DNA of 56,875 nt from Clostridiales bacterium (GCA_019415645.1 DXYV01000004.1:1-56875); one strand, 5' to 3'; positions 40,956 to 52,118 are shown, counted from the stretch's first letter. Numbers and translations: made by a program. Notes: generated by a model from the sequence alone, not told the origin.

Positions 40956-41208
40956 CAGGAAAATGAAAATCAGGCTGTGACGAAGCCAAACGGATCACGC
41001 CGCGCCCAGCGAGAGGGGATGGTGAAAGCCCTCCGCGACACGAATCCGTGCGCCACTTTTGAGCCGCCCGCGACGAGCGGGACGTCCCATCCCCGTTACC
41101 GGATGCTGAGAGGCCGTAAGCGGCGCGGAGGGAATCCGCCGGCTGCGGCAATCAGGGTGGTACCGTGGAATCCAACTTCCGCCCCTGACGCCGTCAGGGG
41201 CGGTTTTT
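40956..41208 (+). ncRNA. T-box leader controlling alaS
   Basis: The leader has a long stem I (GGGGATGG near 41013 pairing with the CCATCCCC near 41087) and the conserved T-box sequence AGGGTGGTACCGTGG at 41154-41168. A Rho-independent terminator follows: CCGCCCCTGAC and GTCAGGGGCGG around GCC, then TTTTT, 41179-41208. Uncharged tRNA-Ala would bind the specifier and T-box and favour the antiterminator. The specifier should be a GCN codon; a GCC occurs on the 5' part of stem I, but I could not place the specifier loop with certainty. Confidence 0.9.
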
Positions 41209-41274
41209 GCATTCTGCGGCCGCGGTACCTTAAAATTTAGAATCTATATTTAATTTGGGAGGATCAAGATACCA

Positions 41275-43947
<2,673 letters not shown>

Positions 43948-44124
43948 GCCGCCCCGGCGCTGTCCGGCGCAGACGCCGCTCTCAGATCAAAACCGGCGGC
44001 AAGCAAAACCGGGACCCCAAGGCGAGCCCAGCGCAGCGGGTCGCCTTGGGAGAGGAGGCGCAAGGGAGCGGGTGAGGGATGGCCGCCAGGCCGTCCCGAG
44101 CGAAGCGGACTTTGCGGCGACGAG

Positions 44125-44205
44125 GGCGGCGGCTCCGACCTGCTGAAGCTGGACGACGCGCTGGCGAAAGTAGACGACTTGGTGGCCGAAAAGCTGGGAC
44201 TGTAA
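44125..44205 (+). pseudogene. Duplicate of the alaS 3' end
   Basis: This 81-bp segment repeats the last 81 bp of alaS (43867-43947) including the stop; the final 43 bases are identical and about 5 differences fall in the first part. The 177 bp between the copies is GC-rich and gene-free. This arrangement looks like an insertion or unequal exchange at the 3' end of alaS. Confidence 0.92.
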
Positions 44206-44296
44206 AAGAAGCCCCGCTTCGGGCTTCGGCGCGTCATCCAGCATCACCCCGGCGCGGCCATTTAGGAAGAACTGCCGAAGAAAGGAAGCAGCTGCG

Positions 44297-44839
44297 ATGA
44301 CACGGGAAGATTTGGCGCGGTTTCGGACGCTGAAGATCAACTATTCTGCCATTGGACTGGAGCAGGGGACGTATGAGCCCTATTTCTGCACGCCGGCCGA
44401 TGCGGAATACATCGGGTCGCTGGGCTGTGACGGGGTGCACTTTATCCTCCTGCCCGGGGATGAGCGGGTATTCTGTGTGGAGCCCGCGCTGGGAGAACCC
44501 GGAACTTATGTGCTGCCGGTGGCGGAGGACTTTCGTGCCTTTCTGTCGTATATCCTTTACTGCCGGGATGCAAATCCCATCGCACAGCTGGCCTGGATGG
44601 AGGAAGAAGCCTTCCGGAGCTTTTTGGAGGCAGAGCGGGAGGCTGCCGGGACAGGTGACAAGGTGCTCCTGGAACAGAAACAGGCCGCCCTTGCGGCGAT
44701 CGCGGCGCAGTTTGCGCTTGCGCCGGAGGACCCCTATGAGCGGGTAAAAGCGTTACAGGCGGCTTTCGATCCGAGGGACCTGCATTTCTCGGAGGAATAT
44801 TATGATGTGCTCGGAATCGAGCGCGAAATAAGGAGGTAA
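44297..44839 (+). CDS. Conserved-looking hypothetical protein (180 aa)
   Basis: The 180-residue soluble protein starts at an ATG with GAAAGGAAG upstream. It contains NYSAIGLEQGTYEPYFCTPADAEYIG, FILLPGDERVFCVEP and DFRAFLSYILYCRDANPIAQ, then a helical C-terminus ending YYDVLGIEREIRR. The layout recalls SMI1/KNR4-like or SUKH-type proteins, but I cannot assign a family. It is 4 bp upstream of hinT and shares its transcription. Confidence 0.65.
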   Translation: MTREDLARFRTLKINYSAIGLEQGTYEPYFCTPADAEYIGSLGCDGVHFILLPGDERVFCVEPALGEPGTYVLPVAEDFRAFLSYILYCRDANPIAQLAWMEEEAFRSFLEAEREAAGTGDKVLLEQKQAALAAIAAQFALAPEDPYERVKALQAAFDPRDLHFSEEYYDVLGIEREIRR

Positions 44840-44843
44840 TTTC

Positions 44844-45182
44844 ATGTCGGACTGCTTATTCTGCAAGATTATTGCCGGGGAAATTCCCAGCAACAAGGTG
44901 TACGAGGACGAGTTGGTCTATGCCTTTTACGACATCGACCCCCAGGCGCCCACCCATTTCCTGGTGATTCCCAAGGCCCATATCGGCTCCTGCGGGGAGA
45001 TCACGGCGGAAAATTCCAACGTGGTGGCCCGCTGCTTTGAGGTGATCTCCAAGGTGACCAAGGAGCTGGGCATTTCGGAGTTCCGGGTGGTCTCCAACTG
45101 CGGCGAGTCGGCCGGTCAGTCGGTCCGCCACCTGCATTTCCATGTCCTGGCCGGACGGGACATGACCTGGCCTCCCGGCTAA
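44844..45182 (+). CDS. hinT: HIT-family nucleotide hydrolase (HinT)
   Basis: The 112-residue protein is a textbook HINT: it begins CLFCKIIAGEIPSNKVYEDE, then YDIDPQAPTHFLVIPKAHI, and ends with the histidine triad VRHLHFHVLAG. HINT enzymes hydrolyse purine nucleotide phosphoramidates. AAGGAGG is 8 bases upstream of the ATG. The last 20 or so bases reappear about 85 bp after the stop. Confidence 0.97.
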   Translation: MSDCLFCKIIAGEIPSNKVYEDELVYAFYDIDPQAPTHFLVIPKAHIGSCGEITAENSNVVARCFEVISKVTKELGISEFRVVSNCGESAGQSVRHLHFHVLAGRDMTWPPG

Positions 45183-45267
45183 AGCAACTGACGAAGATGC
45201 TCCCCCGGAGGCATAGCCTCCGGGGCCTGCGCTGCAGATGTGCCGCCGGCACGTTTGCTTCACGCTG

Positions 45268-45291
45268 CGGTGACCTGGCCTCCGGGCTGAG
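45268..45291 (+). repeat. Partial repeat of the hinT 3' end
   Basis: GGTGACCTGGCCTCCGGGCTGA repeats the end of hinT (ATGACCTGGCCTCCCGGCTAA, to 45182) with three changes, about 87 bp downstream. Confidence 0.7.
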
Positions 45292-45332
45292 CGGAGCGCC
45301 GGCGACAGAGCGGAAGCCTGAGCAAACGCAAG

Positions 45333-45381
45333 AAAAAACAGGAACGCGCCTTCGAATCATCGAAGGCGCGTTCCTGTTTTT
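45333..45381. terminator. Bidirectional terminator between hinT and the minus-strand operon
   Basis: AACAGGAACGCGCCTTCGA and TCGAAGGCGCGTTCCTGTT pair perfectly around an ATCA loop, with A-run before and T-run after. Confidence 0.92.
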
Positions 45382-45404
45382 GCGCTTGACGGCAGGGCGA
45401 ATCT

Positions 45405-45845
45405 TCAGACCGCATTGGGCGTAAATTCCCACGCATGGCCCCGGGGCGGGAGACGGCGGTGGAAAATGGTAAACCCCTCCAGCAGCAGAATCGCGGGGTG
45501 GGTAGAGATGGTCTGTTCGCTGAGCAGATCCGCCAGCTTATGGTCCGTGGGTGGCACGCCGAACAGCGTGGTCAGCGCGCCCACCAGCAGCCCCACATAG
45601 ACACCCTCCTCGTTCTGGAAGGGCCGGGGGGACCAGAGAGCCTCCACCTTGAACAGCTGTCCGTCTGCACCCTCGGTGAGGACGAACCAGAATACCTCGG
45701 GAAGGAGGACCAACGGGGCTCCGGACTGGACGTAGTCGGGGATTTGCCTGGGGAAGCGGGCGGGAAAGTCCGGCGGCAGGTGGTCCAGTAATTCGTTGAG
45801 CTGGGCCACCAGCTCCTCGGGCGTCAGGGAAAAGGTGTCGCTCAT
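45405..45845 (-). CDS. Hypothetical protein (146 aa), end of the thyA operon
   Basis: The 146-residue soluble protein starts best at the ATG at 45845, 10 bases after AGGAGGAG. It contains LTPEELVAQLNELLDHLPPDFP, GAPLVLLPEVFWFVLTEG and TISTHPAILLLEGFTIFHRRLPPRG. I recognise no family. Its start overlaps the methyltransferase stop, so it belongs to the thyA-folA operon, which ends at the terminator behind it. Confidence 0.65.
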   Translation of the reverse strand: MSDTFSLTPEELVAQLNELLDHLPPDFPARFPRQIPDYVQSGAPLVLLPEVFWFVLTEGADGQLFKVEALWSPRPFQNEEGVYVGLLVGALTTLFGVPPTDHKLADLLSEQTISTHPAILLLEGFTIFHRRLPPRGHAWEFTPNAV

Positions 45846-46594
45846 GGCTTCTCCTCCTGACATGTCTCCAGACGGGCCGACACAAGGAGCATCATGGGGC
45901 GGCGCAGCTCATCCGCCATGCCGGGCAGATCCATCAGTTCGGCAGGGGGCTGGGGCTCCCGCAGGCCGGTGAGGGTGAAGCCCGCCTCCAGCAGCGTCTG
46001 GCAATAGGTGGTCAGAGTACGGTGATATTTCCGTACCGGTTCCCCCAGAAAGATGGCATCCCGGGGCCCCTCCAGAAAATAGCGGTCCACTGGGAAGTGG
46101 AGAATGTTTCCCTGGTCGTCGTAGTACCAATCCTGGCTGCCGTAAGCGGTAAACACCGGATGCTCGCAGGAGAACACAAAATCTCCGCTGGGAACCAGGC
46201 AGTCCCGCACCCGGCGCACCACATCGGCGAAATCGGCTACATAGTGAAAGGCCAGGGAACTGAATACCAGGTCAAAGGAGCTGGCCGGGAAGGAGATCTC
46301 CTCAATGGCGCACCGTTCCAGCGTGACCGGAAGACCGGCGCAGCGCGCCCTGGCCCGCGCCAGCATCTGTTCGGACAGATCTACCCCCACCACGCGGGCG
46401 GCGCCCTGCTGGACGGCGTATTCACAGTGCCAGCCGTAGCCGCAGCCCAGATCCAGCACCCGCTTGCCCCGCAGATCGGGCAGCATGTCTTTCAGGGTGG
46501 GCCACTCGCCGGCCCCGGCCAGGCCCCGTTCCGAGCGGGCCATATGACTGTACTTTTCAAAAAAGACAGGATCGTCGTATTTGTTCTCCTTCAA
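45842..46594 (-). CDS. Class I SAM-dependent methyltransferase
   Basis: The 250-residue protein has SAM motif I VLDLGCGYGWHCEYAV, VVGVDLSEQMLARARARC, SFDLVFSSLAFHYV and RRVRDCLVPSGDFVFSCEHPVFT. This is the pattern of a common clostridial Methyltransf_25 group (with HPVFTA near the middle). It probably starts at TTG (46592-46594): AAAGGAGG lies at ideal spacing and the TTG overlaps the upstream NUDIX stop (TTGA). Substrate unknown. Confidence 0.85.
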   Translation of the reverse strand: MKENKYDDPVFFEKYSHMARSERGLAGAGEWPTLKDMLPDLRGKRVLDLGCGYGWHCEYAVQQGAARVVGVDLSEQMLARARARCAGLPVTLERCAIEEISFPASSFDLVFSSLAFHYVADFADVVRRVRDCLVPSGDFVFSCEHPVFTAYGSQDWYYDDQGNILHFPVDRYFLEGPRDAIFLGEPVRKYHRTLTTYCQTLLEAGFTLTGLREPQPPAELMDLPGMADELRRPMMLLVSARLETCQEEKP

Positions 46595-47172
46595 CGAAGC
46601 CCCTCCTTTGCCAGCAGGGCCCGGGCCCGGTCCAGCAGCTTGAGATAGACGTAGTCCATCTGCCATTCCTGGGTCAGCTCCGTGAGCCGGTCGGCGGGCA
46701 GCCAGGCCACGCCGGTGTTCTCATCGGCGCGGACAGTCAGTGGGTCGCGCTCGTCCGCTGTCAGCAGGTAAGACACGTTGAGGTGCTGGTGGGCGGTCAC
46801 ATAATGGCCGTGCTTGACGTGGCCCCAGACGGGCAGAACGTCCAGCGCGGCGATATGAGGGGACAGGGGACGGATATGGGTGATGCCGGTCTCCTCCCGG
46901 GCCTCCCGCAGCGCTACGGCCAGCAGGTCGGGATCTCCGTCGGCGTGGCCGCCGGTCCAGGCCCAGACCTTGAAGATATTGTGGTGGGCCATCAGTACCT
47001 TGGTGGCGTCGGCGTTGACCACAAAGCCGGAGCTGGTAATATGGGCATACTCGTTTTGCCGGGTGAGCACGGTATCCGGATCGGTCTGGATATAGTGCAG
47101 AATGACGCGCTGGTCCGCGGCCTCCTGCTCGTCCCGGGGCTGATAGGCCCGGATGTTATCGATGTAGCTCAT
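46591..47172 (-). CDS. NUDIX hydrolase
   Basis: The 193-residue protein contains a full NUDIX box, GGHADGDPDLLAVALREAREE then TG (GX5EX7REUXEEXGU pattern with Asp in the first acidic position). It is preceded by SGFVVNADATKVLMAHHNIFKVWAW and followed by HVKHGHYVTAHQHLNVSYLL. NUDIX enzymes hydrolyse nucleoside diphosphates linked to another group; position between folA and a methyltransferase suggests a role in nucleotide or folate metabolism, for example dihydroneopterin triphosphate clean-up, but that is inference. Confidence 0.9.
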   Translation of the reverse strand: MSYIDNIRAYQPRDEQEAADQRVILHYIQTDPDTVLTRQNEYAHITSSGFVVNADATKVLMAHHNIFKVWAWTGGHADGDPDLLAVALREAREETGITHIRPLSPHIAALDVLPVWGHVKHGHYVTAHQHLNVSYLLTADERDPLTVRADENTGVAWLPADRLTELTQEWQMDYVYLKLLDRARALLAKEGLR

Positions 47173-47654
47173 GCATTCCCCTCCCTGCGGTAGGTGACAT
47201 AGTGGTAGAGCAGTCCCTCCTGCTCCAGCGGAGCCGATTCTTCAGCGGCCCGCCACGCAGGGAGCCGGTCCAGGTCGGGGAACCAGGCGTCGGCGGGGAA
47301 GGCGGAGTGAATCTTGGTGACATAGGCCGTGTCACAGTAGGGGAGCAGGGCCTCATAGACCATGGCCCCGCCGATGACAAAGGAATCCTCCGGCGCAGCG
47401 GCCAGCAGGGCGTCCAGGTCCCGGAACACCTGGGCCCCCTCGGCGGAGAAGGACGGGTCGGCGGAGAGAATCAGGTTGGGACGGCCCTTCAGAGGCCGGC
47501 CGCCGGGGAAGGTGGCCAGGGTCCTGCGGCCCAAAATTACCGGATGGCCCAGGGTCAGCCCCCGGAACCGCTTTAGGTCCTCCTTCAGATAGACCAGCTG
47601 GTCCCCCTTGTGCCCGATGGCCCAGTTTTCATCCACTGCGACGATCAGCTTCAT
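47169..47654 (-). CDS. folA: Dihydrofolate reductase
   Basis: The 161-residue protein follows DHFR order: MKLIVAVDENWAIGHKGDQL, LKEDLKRFRGLTLGHPVILGRRT, FPGGRPLKGRPNLILS, then FVIGGAMVYEALLPYCDTAYVTKI (NADPH loop and DxAYVTxI). It reduces dihydrofolate to tetrahydrofolate. ATG and the thyA stop overlap by 4 bp, the classic thyA-folA pair: ThyA makes dihydrofolate and FolA recycles it. Confidence 0.97.
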   Translation of the reverse strand: MKLIVAVDENWAIGHKGDQLVYLKEDLKRFRGLTLGHPVILGRRTLATFPGGRPLKGRPNLILSADPSFSAEGAQVFRDLDALLAAAPEDSFVIGGAMVYEALLPYCDTAYVTKIHSAFPADAWFPDLDRLPAWRAAEESAPLEQEGLLYHYVTYRREGNA

Positions 47655-48481
47655 ACGGCCACCGGGATGGCGACATCCAGCGCATGGGCCTGATAGCCCG
47701 TCAGGGTAAAGCTGTCCTTGGTGAACTGGTAGAAGTCGGTGACCGACGGGTCCAGGGTGACTTTGGGCGCGTCGAAAGGCGTGCGGGCGATCAGCTCTTC
47801 CACGATGGGGACATGGCGGTCATAGATGTGCGCGTCGGCGATGACATGGACCAGCTCGCCGGGGACCAGCCCGGACACCTGGGCCAGCATATGGACCAGC
47901 GCGGCGTACTGCATCACGTTCCAGCCGTTGGCAGTGAGCATGTCCTGAGAGCGCTGATTGAGAATGGCGTTGAGTGTGTTCCCGCTGACATTGAAGGTCA
48001 CAGACCAGGCGCAGGGATACAGGGCCATCTCGTGCAGGTCATGGTGGTTATACAGGCTGGTGAGGATGCGGCGGGAGGTGGGGTTATGCTTCAGGTCGTA
48101 GAGCACCCGGTCCACCTGGTCGAACTCCCCCTCGGGATAGCGGTGCCTGACGCCCAGCTGATAGCCGTAGGCCTTGCCGATGGAGCCGTTCTCATCTGCC
48201 CAGGCGTCCCAGATATGGCTGGACAGGTCGTGGATGTTGTTGGATTTTTTCTGCCAGATCCACAGCAGCTCGTCCAGCGCGCTTTTGAAATACTGGCGGC
48301 GCACCGTCAGAATGGGGAACTCGGCCTGCAGGTCGTAGCGGTTGATCACGCCGAACCGCTTGACCGTATGCGCGGGGGTCCCGTCCTCCCAGCGGGGACG
48401 GACGGCCCGGTCGGTGTCCCACACGCCGTGGGCGAGAATGTCTTTGCAGGTCTGGATAAAAACCTGGTCTGCGTAACTCAT
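47651..48481 (-). CDS. thyA: Thymidylate synthase
   Basis: The 276-residue protein has the ThyA core: RRILTSLYNHHDLHEMALYPC with the catalytic Cys, then LNQRSQDMLTANGWNVMQYAAL (nucleotide-binding RSxD and Asn) and ELVHVIADAHIYDRH. After the catalytic Cys it reads AW rather than the common HxxxQF, as in a clostridial subgroup. It methylates dUMP to dTMP with methylene-tetrahydrofolate. Start follows CGGAGGAATGATAT. It heads a five-gene operon with folA, NUDIX, methyltransferase and a hypothetical gene. Confidence 0.95.
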   Translation of the reverse strand: MSYADQVFIQTCKDILAHGVWDTDRAVRPRWEDGTPAHTVKRFGVINRYDLQAEFPILTVRRQYFKSALDELLWIWQKKSNNIHDLSSHIWDAWADENGSIGKAYGYQLGVRHRYPEGEFDQVDRVLYDLKHNPTSRRILTSLYNHHDLHEMALYPCAWSVTFNVSGNTLNAILNQRSQDMLTANGWNVMQYAALVHMLAQVSGLVPGELVHVIADAHIYDRHVPIVEELIARTPFDAPKVTLDPSVTDFYQFTKDSFTLTGYQAHALDVAIPVAV

Positions 48482-48532
48482 ATATCATTCCTCCGAATTT
48501 GTAAAAGAGGTCCCAGCAGAACTACTGCTGTT

Positions 48533-48561
48533 AGCATACCATACTTCGAAAAAGAGGACAA
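48533..48561 (-). promoter_or_regulatory. Sigma-A promoter of the thyA operon
   Basis: On the minus strand TTGTCC (48556-48561) and TATGCT (48533-48538), 17-bp spacer, about 50 bp upstream of thyA. The rest of the 389-bp divergent spacer (48482-48870) is AT-rich and has no credible gene. Confidence 0.7.
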
Positions 48562-48817
48562 GAGAAGAACCAAGGAAGGCGCCCCAACAAAATTTGTGCC
48601 AACTTTTGTTGGGAAACTGTATAAAATAAGGGGCGAAATTTTTATATATGCACAGAATTGTTTGAAAAGGGATGAGATGAAAGGGCAGAGCCGTCGAATC
48701 AGCCAAAGATAGAGGGAAATAAAGGGATTTAAGATAAAATATTACCGCACAACCGAAAGCTGTTACAAAAATACAGAGAAAAGCAGGCAAATTTTTGCCT
48801 TGTTCATAACGAAAAGG

Positions 48818-48846
48818 TTGCAGTAAAATAACGATAAAGTTATAAA
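48818..48846 (+). promoter_or_regulatory. Possible sigma-A promoter of the MFS gene
   Basis: TTGCAG (48818-48823) and TATAAA (48841-48846), 17-bp spacer. The start point would fall very near the GTGAGG ribosome site, so this is tentative. Confidence 0.45.
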
Positions 48847-48870
48847 GCAAGAAAGTGAGGTTCCCTATTG

Positions 48871-50193
48871 ATGTCCACCAAAGTACGCAAACAGCCGGAT
48901 GGAAAGGGATTCGGCAAAGCGGGCTGGCTGATCATCCTGTACGCCGCCGTGCTGATGTTTTTGTCCAATGGAGCGCAGACCGACGGGCTGAATCTGTTTG
49001 TCGAAGCGTTTTCCTCCCAGAATGGCTGGGATGCCAACTCGGTCCTGGCGCTGTCCACGCCTGCCGGTTATGTAGGAATTCTGGCTGGGCTTCCGCTGGG
49101 CTTTCTGACCATGAAGAAGGGGCCGAAGTTCGTGCTGGCCGCCTGCCTGGTCATCGGAGCCATCTCCATGGCCTGCTATGGCTTCTCCACGACGATTCCC
49201 ATGTATGCAGTTTCCCTGATCGTCATGTGCTGCACCCATAACTGCTTTGCGGTCATTGCCATCAATACTCTGCTGGCCAACTGGTTCCCAAAGAAAAAGG
49301 GCCTGGCGCTGGGCTGGGCCACCATGGGCATGAACCTGTCCTCCGCGCTGTACACGCCGATTCTCTCCTTCCTGCTGGCCCGCTTCACGCTGGGTTCTTC
49401 GGTGGGGATGATTTCCTTTGTGACCCTGCTCATGGGGGTCATCACGGTGCTGGTGATCAAGGATACGCCGGAAGAGTGCGGCTGTACCCCGGACAACGAG
49501 TACCTGACGGAGGCGCAGATCGCGGCCAATAATGCCGAGCATGCCAGCTATGTGCCCAAGAACACCTTCCATTCCCTGCTCAAGGACAAGGATATCTGGA
49601 TGTGCGGGCTGACCTATGGCTGCTTTATGCTGACGACCACCGGAATTATGAGTCAGCTGGTCTCCCGCCTGATGGCCCGGGGCTTCTCCCAGACGAACGC
49701 TATCAGCGTTATGTCCATCGCGGCGGTGATCGGATTGGCGGGCAGCTACCTGTGGGGCCTGCTGGATACCAAGCTGGGGACCAAGAAGGCCACAGTCATC
49801 TTTGGAGTCTGGTTCGCCGCCTCCATTGGAATGAACGTGATTCAAAGCGACATCTGCCTCTATCTGTCGATTTTTATGATCGGCATTTCCATCGGCGGCA
49901 CGGCCAACTTTGCCCCCTCCATGACCACCACCATCTATGGCCGACGGGAATTTCCCCTGGCGTTCACCGTGGTGAACACCATGTTCTGCATGATGAAGGT
50001 GAGCAGCTACGCGGTGCTGGCCTTGGTGCTGACGTTTACCGCGTCCTATGATGTGGCCTATGTGGTATTTATGCTGATCACGCTGCTGGGCGCGTTTCTG
50101 GCCAGCCGGATCAACGACACCCCCAAGGACGAGCGCGGCAAGCGCACGGAAGAGGAGGAGGACCGTCTGCCCGGCGCAGCAGCGGAACTGTAA
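48871..50193 (+). CDS. MFS transporter, OFA (oxalate/formate antiporter)-like
   Basis: The 440-residue protein has 12 predicted membrane segments in two halves. It opens GWLIILYAAVLMFLSNGAQTDG, with GFLTMKKGPKFVLAACLVIGA as the MFS loop 2-3 motif and NWFPKKKGLALGWATMGMNL in segment 5, the last of which is characteristic of OFA and monocarboxylate-type carriers. A cytoplasmic acidic tail ends it. It probably imports or exchanges a small organic acid. ATG at 48871 (a TTG precedes it) follows AAGTGAGG. The same AGTGAGGT leader precedes the next two genes, suggesting the three belong together. Confidence 0.88.
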   Translation: MSTKVRKQPDGKGFGKAGWLIILYAAVLMFLSNGAQTDGLNLFVEAFSSQNGWDANSVLALSTPAGYVGILAGLPLGFLTMKKGPKFVLAACLVIGAISMACYGFSTTIPMYAVSLIVMCCTHNCFAVIAINTLLANWFPKKKGLALGWATMGMNLSSALYTPILSFLLARFTLGSSVGMISFVTLLMGVITVLVIKDTPEECGCTPDNEYLTEAQIAANNAEHASYVPKNTFHSLLKDKDIWMCGLTYGCFMLTTTGIMSQLVSRLMARGFSQTNAISVMSIAAVIGLAGSYLWGLLDTKLGTKKATVIFGVWFAASIGMNVIQSDICLYLSIFMIGISIGGTANFAPSMTTTIYGRREFPLAFTVVNTMFCMMKVSSYAVLALVLTFTASYDVAYVVFMLITLLGAFLASRINDTPKDERGKRTEEEEDRLPGAAAEL

Positions 50194-50217
50194 CGAAAGA
50201 GCAAAGCGAAGACCGTG

Positions 50218-50254
50218 GGACCGCGGAGGCCTTGTGCCTCTGCGGTCCTTTTTT
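50218..50254 (+). terminator. Terminator of the MFS gene
   Basis: GGACCGCGGAGGC and GCCTCTGCGGTCC pair (one G-T) around CTTGT, followed by TTTTTT. Confidence 0.9.
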
Positions 50255-50318
50255 CGGAATAGCCGCAAGGGACCTGGCTGGCCGCATGGAGAGACAGCTG
50301 GACTTCTGGTGGAAGCGC

Positions 50319-50419
50319 TTGTGAAATTCCTCACAGAGAAGACTGAAAATGTAAATTTTTTGTGAACGGAAGGGGCATGCCCTTGCAGGAACAGGCTTCC
50401 GAACTGGTGCTTTTGTGAA
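50319..50419 (+). promoter_or_regulatory. Three TTGTGAA motifs upstream of the aldehyde dehydrogenase (Rex-like)
   Basis: TTGTGAA occurs at 50319, 50360 and 50413. The first is part of TTGTGAA-ATTC-CTCACAG (50319-50336), which matches the 18-bp Rex pattern TTGTGAA-N4-TTCACAA at 12 of the 14 arm positions. Rex senses NADH/NAD+ in clostridia. The rest of the 333-bp spacer (50194-50526) holds no gene. Confidence 0.5.
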
Positions 50420-50433
50420 AAAACAAACGATGG

Positions 50434-50462
50434 TTGCAATGGAAAAGGCCGTATGGTACAGT
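50434..50462 (+). promoter_or_regulatory. Sigma-A promoter of the aldehyde dehydrogenase gene
   Basis: TTGCAA (50434-50439) and TACAGT (50457-50462), 17-bp spacer, about 65 bp upstream of the start. Confidence 0.65.
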
Positions 50463-50526
50463 ATGATTAGCAAGCAAACATAATAATCATATCGGATTAT
50501 AGGCGTATAGAAAGTGAGGTACCGTT

Positions 50527-52011
50527 ATGAGTCAAGTCAAACTGCAGGAGAAGTATCAACTTTACATCGGCGGCCAGTGGAGAGACGCCTCCAACGGAGC
50601 CACGTTCAATTCCACCTGTCCCGCCAACGGGGCGCATCTGGCCACCTGCGCCAACGCCACGCACGAAGATGTAGACGCCGCAGTGGACGCTGCCTGGAAG
50701 GCGTTCGCGACCTGGAAAAACACCACCGCCGCCCAGCGCGCGGACATTTTGAATAAGGTGGCCGATATCATCGACGCCAACGCCGAGCACCTGGCGATGG
50801 TGGAGTCCATGGACAACGGCAAGCCCATCCGGGAGACTATGGCCATTGACATTCCCTATTCCTCCGCCCACTTCCGCTACTTTGCCGGCTGTATCCTGGC
50901 GGACGAGGGATCGGCCAATATGCTGGGCAACGACACCCTCTCGCTGATCCTCCACGAGCCCATCGGCGTGGTAGGACAGATCGTACCCTGGAACTTCCCG
51001 TTCCTGATGGCGGCCTGGAAGCTGGCCCCCGTGCTGGCCAGCGGCTGCTGCACCGTGTTTAAGCCCTCCTCGGTCACCTCCCTGAGCGTGCTGGAGTTCG
51101 CCCGTTTGACCCAGGACGTGATTCCCGCCGGCGTATTCAACCTGATTACCGGCGCGGGCGCGGACTGCGGCAACTATATGCTCTCCCATCCGGGCTTCTC
51201 CAAGCTGGCCTTTACCGGTTCCACGGAGATCGGCCGGCAGGTGGCTCAGGCGGCGGCCGACAAGCTCATCCCCGCCACGCTGGAGCTGGGCGGCAAGAGC
51301 GCCAACATCTTCTTCCCGGACTGCAAGTGGGATATGGCCATGGACGGCCTGCAGCTGGGCATCCTGTTCAACCAGGGCCAGGTGTGCTGCGCCGGCTCCC
51401 GCGTCTTTGTCCATGAGGACATCTATGACAAGTTCGTGGCCGAGGCCGTAGCGGCCTTCAATAAGGTCAAGGTGGGAATGCCCTGGGACCCCGAGACTCA
51501 GATGGGCAGCCAGATCAACCAGGCGCAGCTGGGCAAGATCCTGGATTACATCGACATCGGCGTGCGGGAGGGCGCGACCATCGCCTGCGGCGGCAAACGC
51601 GCCACCGGCGACGACCTGGACAAAGGCTGCTTCATGCAGCCCACCCTGTTGACCAACGTGACTAACAACATGCGTGTGGCCCAGGAAGAGATTTTCGGGC
51701 CCGTGGCTGTGGTCATCAAGTTCAAGACCGAGGAGGAGGTCATCGCCATGGCCAACGACAGCACCTACGGCTTGGGCGGCGCCGTCTGGACCCGGGACAT
51801 CAACCGCGCCATCCGGGTGGCCCGGGGCATTCAGACCGGCCGTATGTGGGTGAACACCTACAACGCCATTCCCGAGGGTGCGCCCTTCGGCGGCTATAAG
51901 CAGTCCGGCATCGGCCGGGAGACCCACAAGGTCATGCTGGAGCACTACTGCCAGCAGAAGAACATTATGATCAACCTTTCGGAGAATCCCTCTGGCTTCT
52001 ATCCGGCCTGA
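50527..52011 (+). CDS. NAD(P)-dependent aldehyde dehydrogenase
   Basis: The 494-residue protein has the full ALDH fold. GVVGQIVPWNFPFLM and FKPSSVTSLSVLEFA form the cofactor site, FTGSTEIG is the Rossmann loop, and LELGGKSANIFF carries the general-base Glu. The catalytic Cys is in FNQGQVCCAGSRVFV, and EEIFGPVAVVIKF with PFGGYKQSGIGRE follow. It oxidises an aldehyde to the acid and makes NAD(P)H in the cytoplasm. It closely follows ALDH class 1/2-type patterns; substrate not predictable. Good GTGAGGT ribosome site. It may supply reductant for the iron-sulfur flavoproteins downstream. Confidence 0.95.
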   Translation: MSQVKLQEKYQLYIGGQWRDASNGATFNSTCPANGAHLATCANATHEDVDAAVDAAWKAFATWKNTTAAQRADILNKVADIIDANAEHLAMVESMDNGKPIRETMAIDIPYSSAHFRYFAGCILADEGSANMLGNDTLSLILHEPIGVVGQIVPWNFPFLMAAWKLAPVLASGCCTVFKPSSVTSLSVLEFARLTQDVIPAGVFNLITGAGADCGNYMLSHPGFSKLAFTGSTEIGRQVAQAAADKLIPATLELGGKSANIFFPDCKWDMAMDGLQLGILFNQGQVCCAGSRVFVHEDIYDKFVAEAVAAFNKVKVGMPWDPETQMGSQINQAQLGKILDYIDIGVREGATIACGGKRATGDDLDKGCFMQPTLLTNVTNNMRVAQEEIFGPVAVVIKFKTEEEVIAMANDSTYGLGGAVWTRDINRAIRVARGIQTGRMWVNTYNAIPEGAPFGGYKQSGIGRETHKVMLEHYCQQKNIMINLSENPSGFYPA

Positions 52012-52034
52012 TCTCCCCCATCAGGCGTTCCTTC

Positions 52035-52076
52035 ACAGGGCCCGTACCGCAAAGTCGGTACGGGCCCTGTTGTTTT
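52035..52076 (+). terminator. Terminator of the aldehyde dehydrogenase gene
   Basis: ACAGGGCCCGTACCG and CGGTACGGGCCCTGT form a perfect 15-bp stem around CAAAGT, followed by TGTTTT. Confidence 0.92.
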
Positions 52077-52088
52077 GCACGAAAATGC

Positions 52089-52118
52089 TTGACAGCACGG
52101 CTGAAAATTCGATATGAT
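52089..52118 (+). promoter_or_regulatory. Possible sigma-A promoter upstream of the redox operon
   Basis: TTGACA (52089-52094) and TATGAT (52113-52118), 18-bp spacer, about 290 bp upstream of the NuoG/GltD-like gene and just before the GAAAC repeats. Confidence 0.55.

Noticed and set aside
48485..48850. Minus-strand 121-codon frame between thyA and the MFS gene
   Set aside because: It covers the thyA promoter and an AT-rich spacer, lacks a ribosome site, and its peptide has the composition of translated noncoding DNA.
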